Shown: positions 5,576 through 13,136, counted from the first letter of the stretch. The stretch is 20,902 nucleotides of DNA from CAIJZX01 sp043766165 (GCA_043766165.1 JAYUIJ010000072.1:1-20902), one strand, 5' to 3'. Made by a program: numbers and translations. The notes: generated by a model from the letters alone, not told the origin.

Positions 5576-5806
5576 TTAGGCCAGCCATTTTTTTTTATCG
5601 ATACCAGATTGTCGAATAATGCTTTGTAGCGTACGAGGCTTCAAAGACTTTGCGCCATGAAAAGGAACTTGGACGATTCTCGGCGCGCCGCCAGTAAAGC
5701 CACGATAAAAGTAATGACTCTCCTCAACATGGGTAATCTCGAAGTTGTGATCGCGCAAAAAATTCGTAACATCCTTGAATGTCCAGTTAAATACTCCGCG
5801 CGGCAT
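5576..5806 (-). CDS. hicA: HicA-family mRNA interferase toxin
   Basis: 76 residues, the usual HicA size. The fold is dsRNA-binding-like: helix TFKDVTNFLRDHNF, a strand with the catalytic His 31 in ESHYFYRG (the family has G-S-H), a beta strand IVQVPFHG, then the typical SLKPRTLQSIIRQSGI helix. HicA toxins bind and cut mRNA on ribosomes and are neutralised by HicB. The gene follows hicB by nine bases and precedes the methyltransferase. All the expected elements are present, so the toxin looks intact. The order antitoxin-toxin is common but not universal in this family. Confidence 0.85.
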   Translation of the reverse strand: MPRGVFNWTFKDVTNFLRDHNFEITHVEESHYFYRGFTGGAPRIVQVPFHGAKSLKPRTLQSIIRQSGIDKKKWLA

Positions 5807-5815
5807 ATGTTGAAA

Positions 5816-6154
5816 CTACGCGTATTGAGGAACCGCACCGAAACTAAAAACTCGCTTCGGATCAATCGACAATTTTTTATTTGGACTCACTCGTTGATGG
5901 TCCAAAAACTTCCAGAGCAACGCGTATTCGGCGGCTGGCTCCTGGTTAAGAACCGCACTTCTCACTTTTGATTTCTTGGCCGCGGTCACATAACCTTTAA
6001 TAGCGGAATGTAATTCAAACAAGGCTGATTGCGGATCATCAGCCTCAACCACTAAGTTAAATTCGAGTGCCACACCAAACCATTGTTTTTCTTCCTCGAA
6101 AACAATCCAGCGAACGCGCCCCTTATCTAAGGTGTTCTTGAAAGCTTTGACCAT
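5816..6154 (-). CDS. hicB: HicB-like antitoxin
   Basis: 112 residues from ATG 6154. The N-terminal half, RWIVFEEEKQWFGVALEFNLVVEADDPQSALFELHSAI, is a HicB-type partial RNase H fold: strands, then a helix where other HicB proteins have E-A...nl.eAi. The C-terminal part lacks an obvious helix-turn-helix or ribbon-helix-helix, so DNA binding and autoregulation are uncertain. ATG 6154 is chosen because an extended -10 (TGG-TACAGT, 6169-6161) ends six bases upstream; ATG 6160 touches that box and TTG 6184 lies before it. Followed by hicA in the same operon. Confidence 0.75.
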   Translation of the reverse strand: MVKAFKNTLDKGRVRWIVFEEEKQWFGVALEFNLVVEADDPQSALFELHSAIKGYVTAAKKSKVRSAVLNQEPAAEYALLWKFLDHQRVSPNKKLSIDPKRVFSFGAVPQYA

Positions 6155-6160
6155 GAACAT

Positions 6161-6169
6161 ACTGTACCA
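6161..6169 (-). promoter_or_regulatory. Extended -10 box of hicBA operon
   Basis: Minus strand TGG-TACAGT, six bases before ATG 6154, with no good -35. The spacing implies a leaderless hicB message. It lies in the 38 bases between the ATPase stop and hicB. Confidence 0.4.
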
Positions 6170-6192
6170 TGCTAGGCAGCTCAACGCAACAG

Positions 6193-8706
6193 TTACCGAC
6201 TTGGTTCAGCCACGGGTGCGGGTGGCATCGTAGTCGACGAACCAAGCTGCGTCCGCTCTAATATTTCGGCTTCGACGGTTTGCTGATCTTTGCCATACCG
6301 TAGTCGCGAATATTCAAGAATCGCTTTGCCGATTTCATTGCTAGCCGGCGGTAATGGATAGGTTTCAATATGGAATGGTGGTGCCGCTGTATTATCAATC
6401 AATAAGCGTAGATAGGCCGTATACTTTTTCTGGTTGACAAGATCGTATGCTGAAAAACGAGGCGCGAATTGTTTTTCTAATATTTCAGCGTCATCTACAC
6501 CAATTCGGAAGGCGGCCATGGTACCAACGTTTCCGAGAATTGCGTCACGCACTTTGGTGTCATTGTTCTGAGCTAGCTGACCCATGTACTGGTGGGCCAT
6601 GGTAAGATTCAATTTGTATTTCCGGGCTTCGGACAAGATCGTAGCAATCGAATCGGTAATAAAGTTTTGGAATTCGTCGACGTAGAGATAGAAGTCTTGA
6701 CGTTCTGACTCAGGAATATCAGCTCGCGATAAGGCGGCCATTTGGATTTTTGAAACAATGATTAAGCCCAGCAAGAAAGCGTTGACTTCACCAATTTGGC
6801 CTTTAGATAAATTGACCAGTAAAATCTTTTTCTTGTCCATGATCTCCCGAAAATTGAAAGACGATTTCGGTTGGCCAATGATATTGCGCATCATCGAGTT
6901 TTCCACGAAGCGGCCAACTTTCGAAATAAGATAGCCAAGCATTTCTGATTTATGGAAGTCGCTGGTTTTGGCCATTTCTTTTTCCCAGAAGGCGCGGACC
7001 ACCGGATCTTTTACTTTTGTCACCTTATACGCTTGGAAAGTTTTGTCCGTGAATAGACGTGGAATATCAGCAATGGTACCAGGATATTCTTCATCTTCCA
7101 TCAGGGTTAACATGGCGTTACGCATGTTGTGTTCAAACATCGGCCCGATCATTTCCGGTGGGAAGAGTTTCATGAAAATGGCTACCATTTCCTGGGCGGC
7201 GTTATCTCGCTCTTGCGGCGTATGCGCTTCGAGCATGTTCAATCCCATTGGTCGACTGATGTCCGCCGGGTTAAAGACAATCACGTCGTGCATCCGTTCA
7301 GCTGGGATGCGGTTCATTACGTCGTTTATCAAATCACCGTGTGGATCCACAACACAAACTCCAGCACCATTTTTTATATCTTGAATAGCCATGTTGGCCA
7401 TCAAGACTGATTTACCAACACCGGTGGTACCGACGATATAGACATGCCGGCGACGGTCGCCTTCTTTTATTTTCACTTCAAGATCCTGGCCGCGGAAATT
7501 ATTGTGTCCGAGCGTTAAACCTTCCGTTGGCAATTCCACTGGCGCGGAGGCTTGCTTCGCTTCTAGCCAGGCGATGTTTGGCGTTTCGTTGGTTGGCAAT
7601 GGGAAGTGGTAGATACTGTTTACTTCTTCAGTATTCAAAATCATTGCCCCCGGATTGAAATTTCGATAGATCGTGTCTTTAATAACACTGCCAGATTTTG
7701 ATACACCATTCCGCTTGAACGACGCACCTGATTCTGGGGCTTGGTACTGCGTAAAGGCATTGACGATGTTTTCTAGATGGACGCGGGCGTTCCGTTCCAT
7801 CGGTGAACTCGTAACCATCCGGATGTTCACTTCGAAGCCCGGCTTACCGGCTTTTTCTTCGAGCGCTTTAATCGTTTCTTGTTCTTGCGGTGTTAACATC
7901 GTTGGTCCGCCTTGCATGCGCTGCGGTTTGTACGGATCCGATGTTTGCAGCGAAGCGGTTAAAAAACCTAGGCCGGAAGAACTATGACCACCGCCATGGG
8001 TTGATCCTTTTTCAAACATAGCTTTAGCGCGGCTCAAGGCTTGTTTTTCCCAACCATGTTTTTTCGGACGAATCGTCACTTGCACGATTGCACCTTCGCC
8101 GGGCTGGACTTTACTCAGTGCCATTGTTACGGCATACAGCGGATCAGTATCCAAACGTTTGTACGTCCGGATCATGTACATCGACGGCTTGGTTAATCGT
8201 AACGATGTCCCTTGAACGTATGTTTGTGAACCAAAGATATTATAGTCTTCGACTTCATCGATTTGCGCTTTGGGATACTGAGCGAGTAATTGTAGTTCTA
8301 ATAATTGCTTGATCGCACGGGGCGCGACAATATAAAAATAAATCTGACCGTTGAGCGAAACAATTTCTAGTGAGACGTGGTCATGACGTCCATACCAAAA
8401 GCGAAACCACCGTTCGCCGAACGCGTTGCCGCCGGGGCGCCAGGTGACACCGCCGAGCGCCACAAAAAATGTCTCATAGGCCGCTAGCTGCTCGCGCCAA
8501 TCCGGACGCTGACCATTTTCCGGCGCGTCTTTCGGTAACCGAATGCGCAGCGTAATGAAGGCGTGCTGTAAATTAACTTTGCTCTGTTCATGGAGATACC
8601 ACCGAACAATCCAGATCGCCGCTGCAGCCAGTACTAAAAAAACAAACACTATGCCAACCACGGCAAGGTTCACACCAGCAACTGGATTGGTAGGAAAAGT
8701 GTCCAC
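6193..8706 (-). CDS. VirD4/TraD-like (type IV coupling protein family) membrane ATPase
   Basis: 837 residues. One N-terminal TM helix at about 12-36; a long cytosolic region that folds with the ATPase of the FtsK/HerA/VirD4 type. Walker A GTTGVGKS is at about 425-432, VVDPHGDL follows about 25 residues later, and Walker B FYLYVDEFQNF is at about 671-681. The RKYKLNLTMAHQYMGQL segment with its His-Gln sensor is typical of coupling proteins. The C-terminus is Pro-rich. Such proteins pump DNA or protein across membranes. No other type IV secretion gene is in the window, so it may work alone or in DNA transport or uptake linked to pili. It is second in an operon after the 8715-9197 gene (8-base gap). 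Confidence 0.88.
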   Translation of the reverse strand: MDTFPTNPVAGVNLAVVGIVFVFLVLAAAAIWIVRWYLHEQSKVNLQHAFITLRIRLPKDAPENGQRPDWREQLAAYETFFVALGGVTWRPGGNAFGERWFRFWYGRHDHVSLEIVSLNGQIYFYIVAPRAIKQLLELQLLAQYPKAQIDEVEDYNIFGSQTYVQGTSLRLTKPSMYMIRTYKRLDTDPLYAVTMALSKVQPGEGAIVQVTIRPKKHGWEKQALSRAKAMFEKGSTHGGGHSSSGLGFLTASLQTSDPYKPQRMQGGPTMLTPQEQETIKALEEKAGKPGFEVNIRMVTSSPMERNARVHLENIVNAFTQYQAPESGASFKRNGVSKSGSVIKDTIYRNFNPGAMILNTEEVNSIYHFPLPTNETPNIAWLEAKQASAPVELPTEGLTLGHNNFRGQDLEVKIKEGDRRRHVYIVGTTGVGKSVLMANMAIQDIKNGAGVCVVDPHGDLINDVMNRIPAERMHDVIVFNPADISRPMGLNMLEAHTPQERDNAAQEMVAIFMKLFPPEMIGPMFEHNMRNAMLTLMEDEEYPGTIADIPRLFTDKTFQAYKVTKVKDPVVRAFWEKEMAKTSDFHKSEMLGYLISKVGRFVENSMMRNIIGQPKSSFNFREIMDKKKILLVNLSKGQIGEVNAFLLGLIIVSKIQMAALSRADIPESERQDFYLYVDEFQNFITDSIATILSEARKYKLNLTMAHQYMGQLAQNNDTKVRDAILGNVGTMAAFRIGVDDAEILEKQFAPRFSAYDLVNQKKYTAYLRLLIDNTAAPPFHIETYPLPPASNEIGKAILEYSRLRYGKDQQTVEAEILERTQLGSSTTMPPAPVAEPSR

Positions 8707-8714
8707 TGTTTCGG

Positions 8715-9197
8715 TTAGGCTTGCTCGCTCGTGCGATGGTACAGCGCGATCAAAGCGTCGGCTTTAATTTTAGCTTCCTGTTCAAGGAAGTATGGGTTAA
8801 CGTTAGGGATGATCCGAAGCCAGACCAACAAGGCTTGGACTACTTTTTTGACTTGGACTTTAGTTTTGTAAAACATCAAAGAAATAGTGACGGCTGTTAG
8901 CTCGCCAACCTGTTTGAATCGCGCTTGAGTGGCCGGATCCATTTTCTGATAAGCCTCAGACATACCTTCCGACATAACTTCTTCAATTTGTTTGATCACT
9001 AAATCGGGCGAAGAGTTTGAGGTTTGTAGGTTCACCGGAATATTCGGCATGGCTGGGACAACATCAACCGGTTGGACCTCTGGGTGTCGCTCAACCATTC
9101 CTGGTGCAACCTCAACCCCTTGCTCAGGACTGACTGGTAATGTTTCTGTCGTTGAAATACGTATTTCTGGTGTGTGATTTTGTGTTGGTTCGGACAT
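8715..9197 (-). CDS. Hypothetical partner of the VirD4-like ATPase, 160 residues
   Basis: Residues 1-65 are a disordered acidic and Pro-rich stretch (PEIRISTTETLPVSPEQG, VEVAPGMVERHPEVQPVDV). The rest is helical: SPDLVIKQIEEVMSEGMSEAYQKM, then an amphipathic or weakly hydrophobic segment AVTISLMFYKTKV, then VVQALLVWLRIIP. No catalytic motif is visible. It is first in a two-gene operon with the ATPase, which suggests an accessory or adaptor role; this is inference from position only. The start is set by an extended -10 six bases upstream of ATG 9197, meaning a leaderless message. I do not recognise the family. Confidence 0.7.
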   Translation of the reverse strand: MSEPTQNHTPEIRISTTETLPVSPEQGVEVAPGMVERHPEVQPVDVVPAMPNIPVNLQTSNSSPDLVIKQIEEVMSEGMSEAYQKMDPATQARFKQVGELTAVTISLMFYKTKVQVKKVVQALLVWLRIIPNVNPYFLEQEAKIKADALIALYHRTSEQA

Positions 9198-9203
9198 AAC
9201 ATT

Positions 9204-9212
9204 ATTTTACCA
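9204..9212 (-). promoter_or_regulatory. Extended -10 box of the ATPase operon
   Basis: Minus strand TGG-TAAAAT (9212-9204), within TATGGTAAAAT, six bases before ATG 9197. The -35 is weak. Very similar to TATGGTAGAAT before cysS. Confidence 0.5.
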
Positions 9213-9269
9213 TAAAGGTGCTTCTATTGCGACCACGTTGTACTTTAAGAATTTCTTGCTACAGGGTTA

Positions 9270-9575
9270 TAAAATTCCAAGCTTCAAGCACCAAATTCCA
9301 AACAAGTTTCAAATTTCAAGTACCCATTCGGCCTCGAGCTCATGGCCAAGAGGTAAATTCTAAACAAACCAGGAAATGCAAAATCAAAACCCTAAAGGGA
9401 TGCGCCTGGACTTTCTAGTCCAGGCAACCGTAAACGTTATAGCGGGTATTTTGAAACTTGGAAAATTTTAATATAGAGTAATTCAGTAACGTCACAGCGC
9501 ACACTGGAGAGTGTACGCTGTGAGAAATATATTATGTTCCTTGTGTCCACCAGGACACGCATTACTAACGAGCTA
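9270..9575 (+). repeat. Composite hairpin repeat, copy A
   Basis: This fills most of the 500-base divergent gap 9198-9697. In order: an AT-rich start (ttccaagcttcaagcacc), conserved box agggat, hairpin 1 (9404-9425; 9-bp stem, loop ttct), hairpin 2 (9488-9524), a small hairpin gtgtcc-acca-ggacac (9541-9558 region), and a 21-bp end box (9555-9575). The 37 bases 9488-9524 and the end box 9555-9575 are found as exact reverse complements at 18782-18818 and 18731-18751, with the same 30-base distance between them. No protein is encoded. Confidence 0.75.
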
Positions 9576-9583
9576 TTCAACCC

Positions 9584-9612
9584 TTGACAAAAATCAAAAT
9601 CTATGGTAAGAA
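9584..9612 (+). promoter_or_regulatory. Promoter of the lipoprotein pair
   Basis: TTGACA (9584-9589), a 17-nt spacer and TGG-TAAGAA (-10 at 9607-9612, extended). It begins nine bases after the end box of repeat copy A. The leader is about 80 nt and holds a hairpin ttccgc/gcggaa (9658-9675) twelve bases before the ribosome binding site. Confidence 0.6.
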
Positions 9613-9697
9613 GATAGGTAATTTGTTACACCGTTCCGGCCGAAACTTGTTGTCACTTTCCGCACTCACGCGGAACATACTGAAGCGGAGGTTGCTC

Positions 9698-10276
9698 ATG
9701 AAAAGTATCGCTCGTTACAACAGTGCGTTCATCACTCTCAGCGCGATACTCGTGTTGACCACCAGCAGCGGCTGTGAGGACAGTAATAAGATGCATGGCC
9801 TAGTTATGAATTCGTCACAATGGCAATTGGTCATTAACAATCCGGGTAACTATCCCGAAAAGTTTGTTCTGAATCCGGGAGGTTACTTTGGTTCAACTGC
9901 AGATGGTTCACGCGTACTTCATTGCCATGCCGAATTGCCAGATGGGACTGTGTACGCAGATTTTGATCTGCGTATAAATCAGATCCGTAATGATGCTCAA
10001 ATCAACGGCGGACAATTTAGCTGGTATTGGAACATCGACGGCGCGACGCAAGCAATTGTCATGCCGATTGATCCGAATCGTCCGCAGCAGTATTCGATCA
10101 CCATCGAGAATTTCCGTACCGGCCTAAAGAATGTTTCTGCCCCGAACGTCGCCGAAATGGACCGCACCAAGTTTGGTAGGATGCTGGATGACATGTCGTC
10201 GAGTGTAAAACTCGCACGTCCAGCTTCACAAGCTCAGCTAGATCGCTTCTACAATTCCGCTCGGAAGGAGAAGTAA
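9698..10276 (+). CDS. Putative lipoprotein, 192 residues, unknown function
   Basis: The frame is open from 9584, but GGAGG at 9687-9691 and a proper signal peptide select ATG 9698. MKSIARYNSAFITLSAILVL is followed by the lipobox TSSGC, so it should be exported and lipid-anchored on the outer face of the membrane. The mature part is beta-rich (GTVYADFDLRINQ, GGQFSWYWNIDGATQAIVM, QQYSITIENF), compatible with a carbohydrate-binding-like or immunoglobulin-like sandwich, and ends in a charged helix. No family recognised. It is first in a two-gene operon with another lipoprotein. Confidence 0.75.
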   Translation: MKSIARYNSAFITLSAILVLTTSSGCEDSNKMHGLVMNSSQWQLVINNPGNYPEKFVLNPGGYFGSTADGSRVLHCHAELPDGTVYADFDLRINQIRNDAQINGGQFSWYWNIDGATQAIVMPIDPNRPQQYSITIENFRTGLKNVSAPNVAEMDRTKFGRMLDDMSSSVKLARPASQAQLDRFYNSARKEK

Positions 10277-10277
10277 G

Positions 10278-10904
10278 ATGCGAAAACTTTTCGCGGCAGC
10301 TCTTGCGCTCCTGACGTTGTCGGGATGCGATGCGTTGAACCACGGAGTGAAGTCTGCTCCAGTTCCACCGCAAGACCCGTGGGTCTTTCAAACCCAAGCT
10401 CAAGTCGATAGCGCCAACAAAGCTCGGGACAAAGAAGTGCTCAAGGCGTACCACGCGGGAACGTTGCAGCCAGGCAAAAAAACACAGCGCAAGAATGAAG
10501 GCTGCGACACGTGTGAACCCCGTCGTGAATCCTGGTGGCACTCGTCAACTCGTGAATTGGGGAGTGCATACGGCGGGTACAGTTTACCGGTCGTCAAGTA
10601 CCAAAACCAATTTGGCGGTTGGCTCCAAACCGGCGACCTCGGTTGGATCGATATGCCGAACGTGATGGGCGGGATGAGCTTTCATGTTAATCCAAATAGT
10701 GCTGGTGTTTCCATCGAAGCATTCTACGATGGTAACCCTGTTGGTTCCGGTCAAGATTTCGGGATCAATAACTACCATGACAACGGTCAACACACTTTGG
10801 TCATCGACGTCAGCGGCTCTCGTCCTTCACGATACGATGAGACACCGCCCACGGTTTTGATCAAACGATTCAAAATCACCGTTTTCAATAAAGGTGGTTA
10901 CTAG
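10278..10904 (+). CDS. Putative lipoprotein, 208 residues, unknown function
   Basis: ATG one base after the previous stop, with an AGGAG site overlapping the end of that gene. The signal peptide MRKLFAAALALLTLSGCDAL contains the lipobox LSGC. After a charged linker (KARDKEVLKAYHAGTL) comes a CDTC pair, then an aromatic and Gly-rich beta region (GGYSLPVVKYQNQFGGWLQT, GGMSFHVNPNSAGVSIEAF, HTLVIDVSG). The layout mirrors its neighbour, lipid anchor plus beta domain, and the two may be distant relatives or partners. Function unknown. A strong terminator follows 20 bases after the stop. Confidence 0.75.
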   Translation: MRKLFAAALALLTLSGCDALNHGVKSAPVPPQDPWVFQTQAQVDSANKARDKEVLKAYHAGTLQPGKKTQRKNEGCDTCEPRRESWWHSSTRELGSAYGGYSLPVVKYQNQFGGWLQTGDLGWIDMPNVMGGMSFHVNPNSAGVSIEAFYDGNPVGSGQDFGINNYHDNGQHTLVIDVSGSRPSRYDETPPTVLIKRFKITVFNKGGY

Positions 10905-10923
10905 TTCATTCAAAGAAGTTTTC

Positions 10924-10960
10924 AAAGACGGCTCTGCGCAAGCAACCGTCTTTTTTCTTT
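10924..10960 (+). terminator. Rho-independent terminator of the lipoprotein operon
   Basis: Stem aaagacgg/ccgtcttt (10924-10931, 10946-10953) with a 14-nt loop and a T-rich tail to 10960. The remaining 113 bases to the next promoter are AT-rich with nothing else recognised. Confidence 0.88.
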
Positions 10961-11073
10961 TACTTTCATTCTTTGACATGAGCTGAACAATATTGTGAAA
11001 TATTTATTATTTCAATACATTATCTAAAAAATACTTTCCTTAGCTATAGTAATATATTTTTTATCAAAACTTC

Positions 11074-11102
11074 TTGACTTTTTGTCAAAAGTGTGCTAAA
11101 AT
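11074..11102 (+). promoter_or_regulatory. Promoter of the CorA-like / membrane-AAA operon
   Basis: TTGACT (11074-11079), a 17-nt spacer and TAAAAT (11097-11102). The approximately 70-nt leader contains a hairpin with tggag/ctcca and tctg/caga arms (11117-11143). Confidence 0.75.
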
Positions 11103-11177
11103 AAGGAAAAGTAAAGCTCTGTATGGAGATAGTGGCTCCACAGATTTCATAAGAAAAAAGAAAAACAAACATTTTAT

Positions 11178-11849
11178 ATGGCTGTGCGCGAACTGCAAAC
11201 CGATGCGGCTCATGTTCTTCACGTGGAACGGGCGGCTGACATTGATACTCACCAATTACAATCACGTTTCGGCTACCATCCCCTCGATCTGGAAGCCGTC
11301 TTAAGCGTACCAGTTGAATCTGCCTTCAGCACCTACGCTGACTATGGTTTTTTAACTATTCTCTGGCCAGAAATTTCCGCCGGTCAATCAAGCGACCTGC
11401 GTTTTTTTATTAACCGTCGCCTGCTGGTGATAGTCGGTGATACGGTTAATCATGATGTTCGTGAGTTGATGATTCGGCTGAGTAAGAATGAGTCGGCGGA
11501 ATTACAACAAACGTCTGGAGCGGAACTCGTCCACGAAATTCTCCGACAGCTACAAACAAAAGTGATTACAGATTACGCTAATACCGTCGCTGCTCACCGG
11601 CTCACATCGGTTGCTTTAGCTACTCGCCAACTTGGGCGCTGGTTGAACGACCATGATCAAAAAGAAGTTGTTGGCGGTTTGGTGATGGTGGCGCACCATC
11701 TTGATGTCGTTGTTGATCGTTTGCGCTTGGCTCCTGTTGCCACTAACACGTCGAACACCATCCAACTGCCACGCGTGCTCCGAACGTATGCAGTTGCTTC
11801 GGCGGTCATGATTGTGGCCGTTATTTTAACCTTGTCTTTACATTCATAA
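11178..11849 (+). CDS. CorA-like protein with a single C-terminal TM and no GMN motif
   Basis: 223 residues. FGYHPLDLEAVLSVPVESAF, YADYGFLTILWPEI and LRFFINRRLLVIVGD match the start of the cytosolic domain of CorA/ZntB metal transporters. A helical stretch (about 90-195, LQTKVITDYANTV, HRLTSVALATRQL) stands for the long CorA helices. Only one TM helix (about 202-221) is present at the C-terminus. Real CorA channels have two TMs with a GMN loop; both the loop and the second TM are missing, so metal transport is unlikely in this form. A sensor or scaffold role is possible. First gene of an operon with the 38-residue TM peptide and the membrane AAA+ protein. Confidence 0.72.
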   Translation: MAVRELQTDAAHVLHVERAADIDTHQLQSRFGYHPLDLEAVLSVPVESAFSTYADYGFLTILWPEISAGQSSDLRFFINRRLLVIVGDTVNHDVRELMIRLSKNESAELQQTSGAELVHEILRQLQTKVITDYANTVAAHRLTSVALATRQLGRWLNDHDQKEVVGGLVMVAHHLDVVVDRLRLAPVATNTSNTIQLPRVLRTYAVASAVMIVAVILTLSLHS

Positions 11850-11853
11850 ATTT

Positions 11854-11970
11854 GTGACACTCCCCCGCAATCACTTTGCCATCGATCGCCAGCGAAACAT
11901 TTTAAACGCCACAATTTTTTCGATTATGATTGGCGCATTACTGATCGTCTTGGTCTACACTCGTCGTTAA
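11854..11970 (+). CDS. 38-residue single-TM peptide
   Basis: A short frame from GTG 11854, four bases after the CorA-like stop, to TAA five bases before the AAA+ gene. It fills the gap exactly. MTLPRNHFAIDRQRNILNAT is a basic head, followed by a TM helix IFSIMIGALLIVLVY and a final TRR. The charge pattern suggests the N-terminus is inside. No Shine-Dalgarno site is visible; translation could be coupled to the preceding gene. Tight packing and a clean TM pattern support it, but the size keeps confidence moderate. Confidence 0.5.
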   Translation: MTLPRNHFAIDRQRNILNATIFSIMIGALLIVLVYTRR

Positions 11971-11975
11971 TTTTT

Positions 11976-13025
11976 ATGAATACTACATTCGCAGATATAT
12001 TTTCTGGACTCGCCACCCCCACTGGCTGGTTAACCTTACTTGGATTCGCCGCTGTATTTTTAGTGTTCGGTGTACTCCTCTATCGTGAGTCGAACAAGCA
12101 ACATGTGCGCGGTTCAATTTTAGAATTGTACTCACAAGACTTAACAGCTTTAGCGCGCGCGGGAAAACTTGATCCGGTGATTGGTCGCATTGAAGAGATC
12201 GAACGGGTCATCCAAATTTTATCACGGCGGACAAAAAACAATGCCGTGCTGGTTGGCGAATCGGGCGTCGGTAAAACAGCCATCGTTGAAGGCTTAGCGA
12301 ACTTAATTGCTGAAGGCGACGTCCCCGACCCGATCAAGGGTAAGCGAATTTTGTCGCTCGATTTATCTGGACTCGTCGCCGGGACAAAGTATCGCGGTGA
12401 ATTTGAAAAACGATTAAAGGGTATCCTTGATGAAATCATCGCTTCCGAACGAAGTATTATTTTGTTCATCGATGAACTTCACACACTAGCCGAAGCCGGC
12501 GAAGCATCTGGCGCTATCGACGCTTCCGATATTTTGAAACCAGCTTTGGCTCGCGGTGAACTCCAAGCCATCGGCGCCACGACTGAAAAAGAATATCAGC
12601 AATATATTGTTCAGGACGTTACACTCGAACGTCGTTTCCAACCGGTCATCGTCGATGAACCATCACGCGAAGAAACATACAAGATTATTGCCGGTCTTCG
12701 TCCACGATATGAATCACACCACCATGTCAAAATTAGTGACGATGCCTTACAAGCCGCGGTCATGTTATCAGACGAATGTTTGAAAGACCGACGGTTCCCG
12801 GACAAAGCGATTGACGCCATGGATGAAGCCGGCGCTAAAGTTCGTCTCCAAGCCATTAAAGATAAAGTCCCCTCCTCAACTATCCCCTCCGTCACGGCAA
12901 TTGATGTAAAGAAAGTTATTGATGAATGGTCCAAGGATTTGTTGTGCTTCGCTTCACATTTAGAAAACAAAGGTCGACCTTCAACACCGAACGGTGCTCA
13001 ACCGCCGGTGCCAGAAGTTCATTAA
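11976..13025 (+). CDS. Membrane-anchored Clp-type AAA+ ATPase with a single (D1) module
   Basis: 349 residues. A TM helix at about 17-36 replaces the Clp N-domain. Then follows a ClpA/B/C first-ring module: DLTALARAGKLDPVIGR (55-71), Walker A GESGVGKT (94-101), pore loop around GTKYRGEFE (136-144), Walker B ILFIDELHT (162-170), sensor GATT (200-203), arginine fingers LERRFQ (217-222), and the small lid with RRFPDKAIDAMDEAGA. The second ring, and hence the ClpP-docking loop, is absent; the C-terminus is a short Pro-rich tail. Clp D1 rings thread proteins through a pore, so this may extract or remodel membrane proteins. Third gene of the operon starting at 11178. Confidence 0.85.
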   Translation: MNTTFADIFSGLATPTGWLTLLGFAAVFLVFGVLLYRESNKQHVRGSILELYSQDLTALARAGKLDPVIGRIEEIERVIQILSRRTKNNAVLVGESGVGKTAIVEGLANLIAEGDVPDPIKGKRILSLDLSGLVAGTKYRGEFEKRLKGILDEIIASERSIILFIDELHTLAEAGEASGAIDASDILKPALARGELQAIGATTEKEYQQYIVQDVTLERRFQPVIVDEPSREETYKIIAGLRPRYESHHHVKISDDALQAAVMLSDECLKDRRFPDKAIDAMDEAGAKVRLQAIKDKVPSSTIPSVTAIDVKKVIDEWSKDLLCFASHLENKGRPSTPNGAQPPVPEVH

Positions 13026-13036
13026 TTCTGAGCGCC

Positions 13037-13112
13037 TCACCCTGTCCTGCGGGACATCCCTCTCCGGCCTAGCCGCGTGGCGCGTTCGCCGCTATACAGG
13101 GAGACTGGGTGA
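13037..13112. repeat. Structured palindromic repeat after the AAA+ gene
   Basis: Outer arms tcaccc (13037-13042) and gggtga (13107-13112) enclose gtcc-tgcg-ggac (13044-13055), ccctct/agggag arms and a GC-rich core with cgcg repeats. It resembles intergenic repeats I have seen in other bacterial genomes. It could act as a terminator, although no T-run follows. Confidence 0.5.
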
Positions 13113-13136
13113 TAACAGAAAAATAAAACAAAAAAT

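Noticed and set aside
9218..9418. 66-codon plus-strand frame in the divergent gap
   Set aside because: It lies in the AT-rich part of composite repeat copy A; no ribosome binding site and a low-complexity product.
9488..9524. Integron attC site
   Set aside because: It is a hairpin with a gtaac-like edge, but no integrase gene, no cassette array and no paired core sites.
9997..10541. Minus-strand frames across the lipoprotein genes
   Set aside because: They are antisense to two genes with signal peptides, ribosome binding sites, a promoter and a terminator.
11178..11849. Functional CorA magnesium channel
   Set aside because: No GMN motif and only one TM helix; called CorA-like only.
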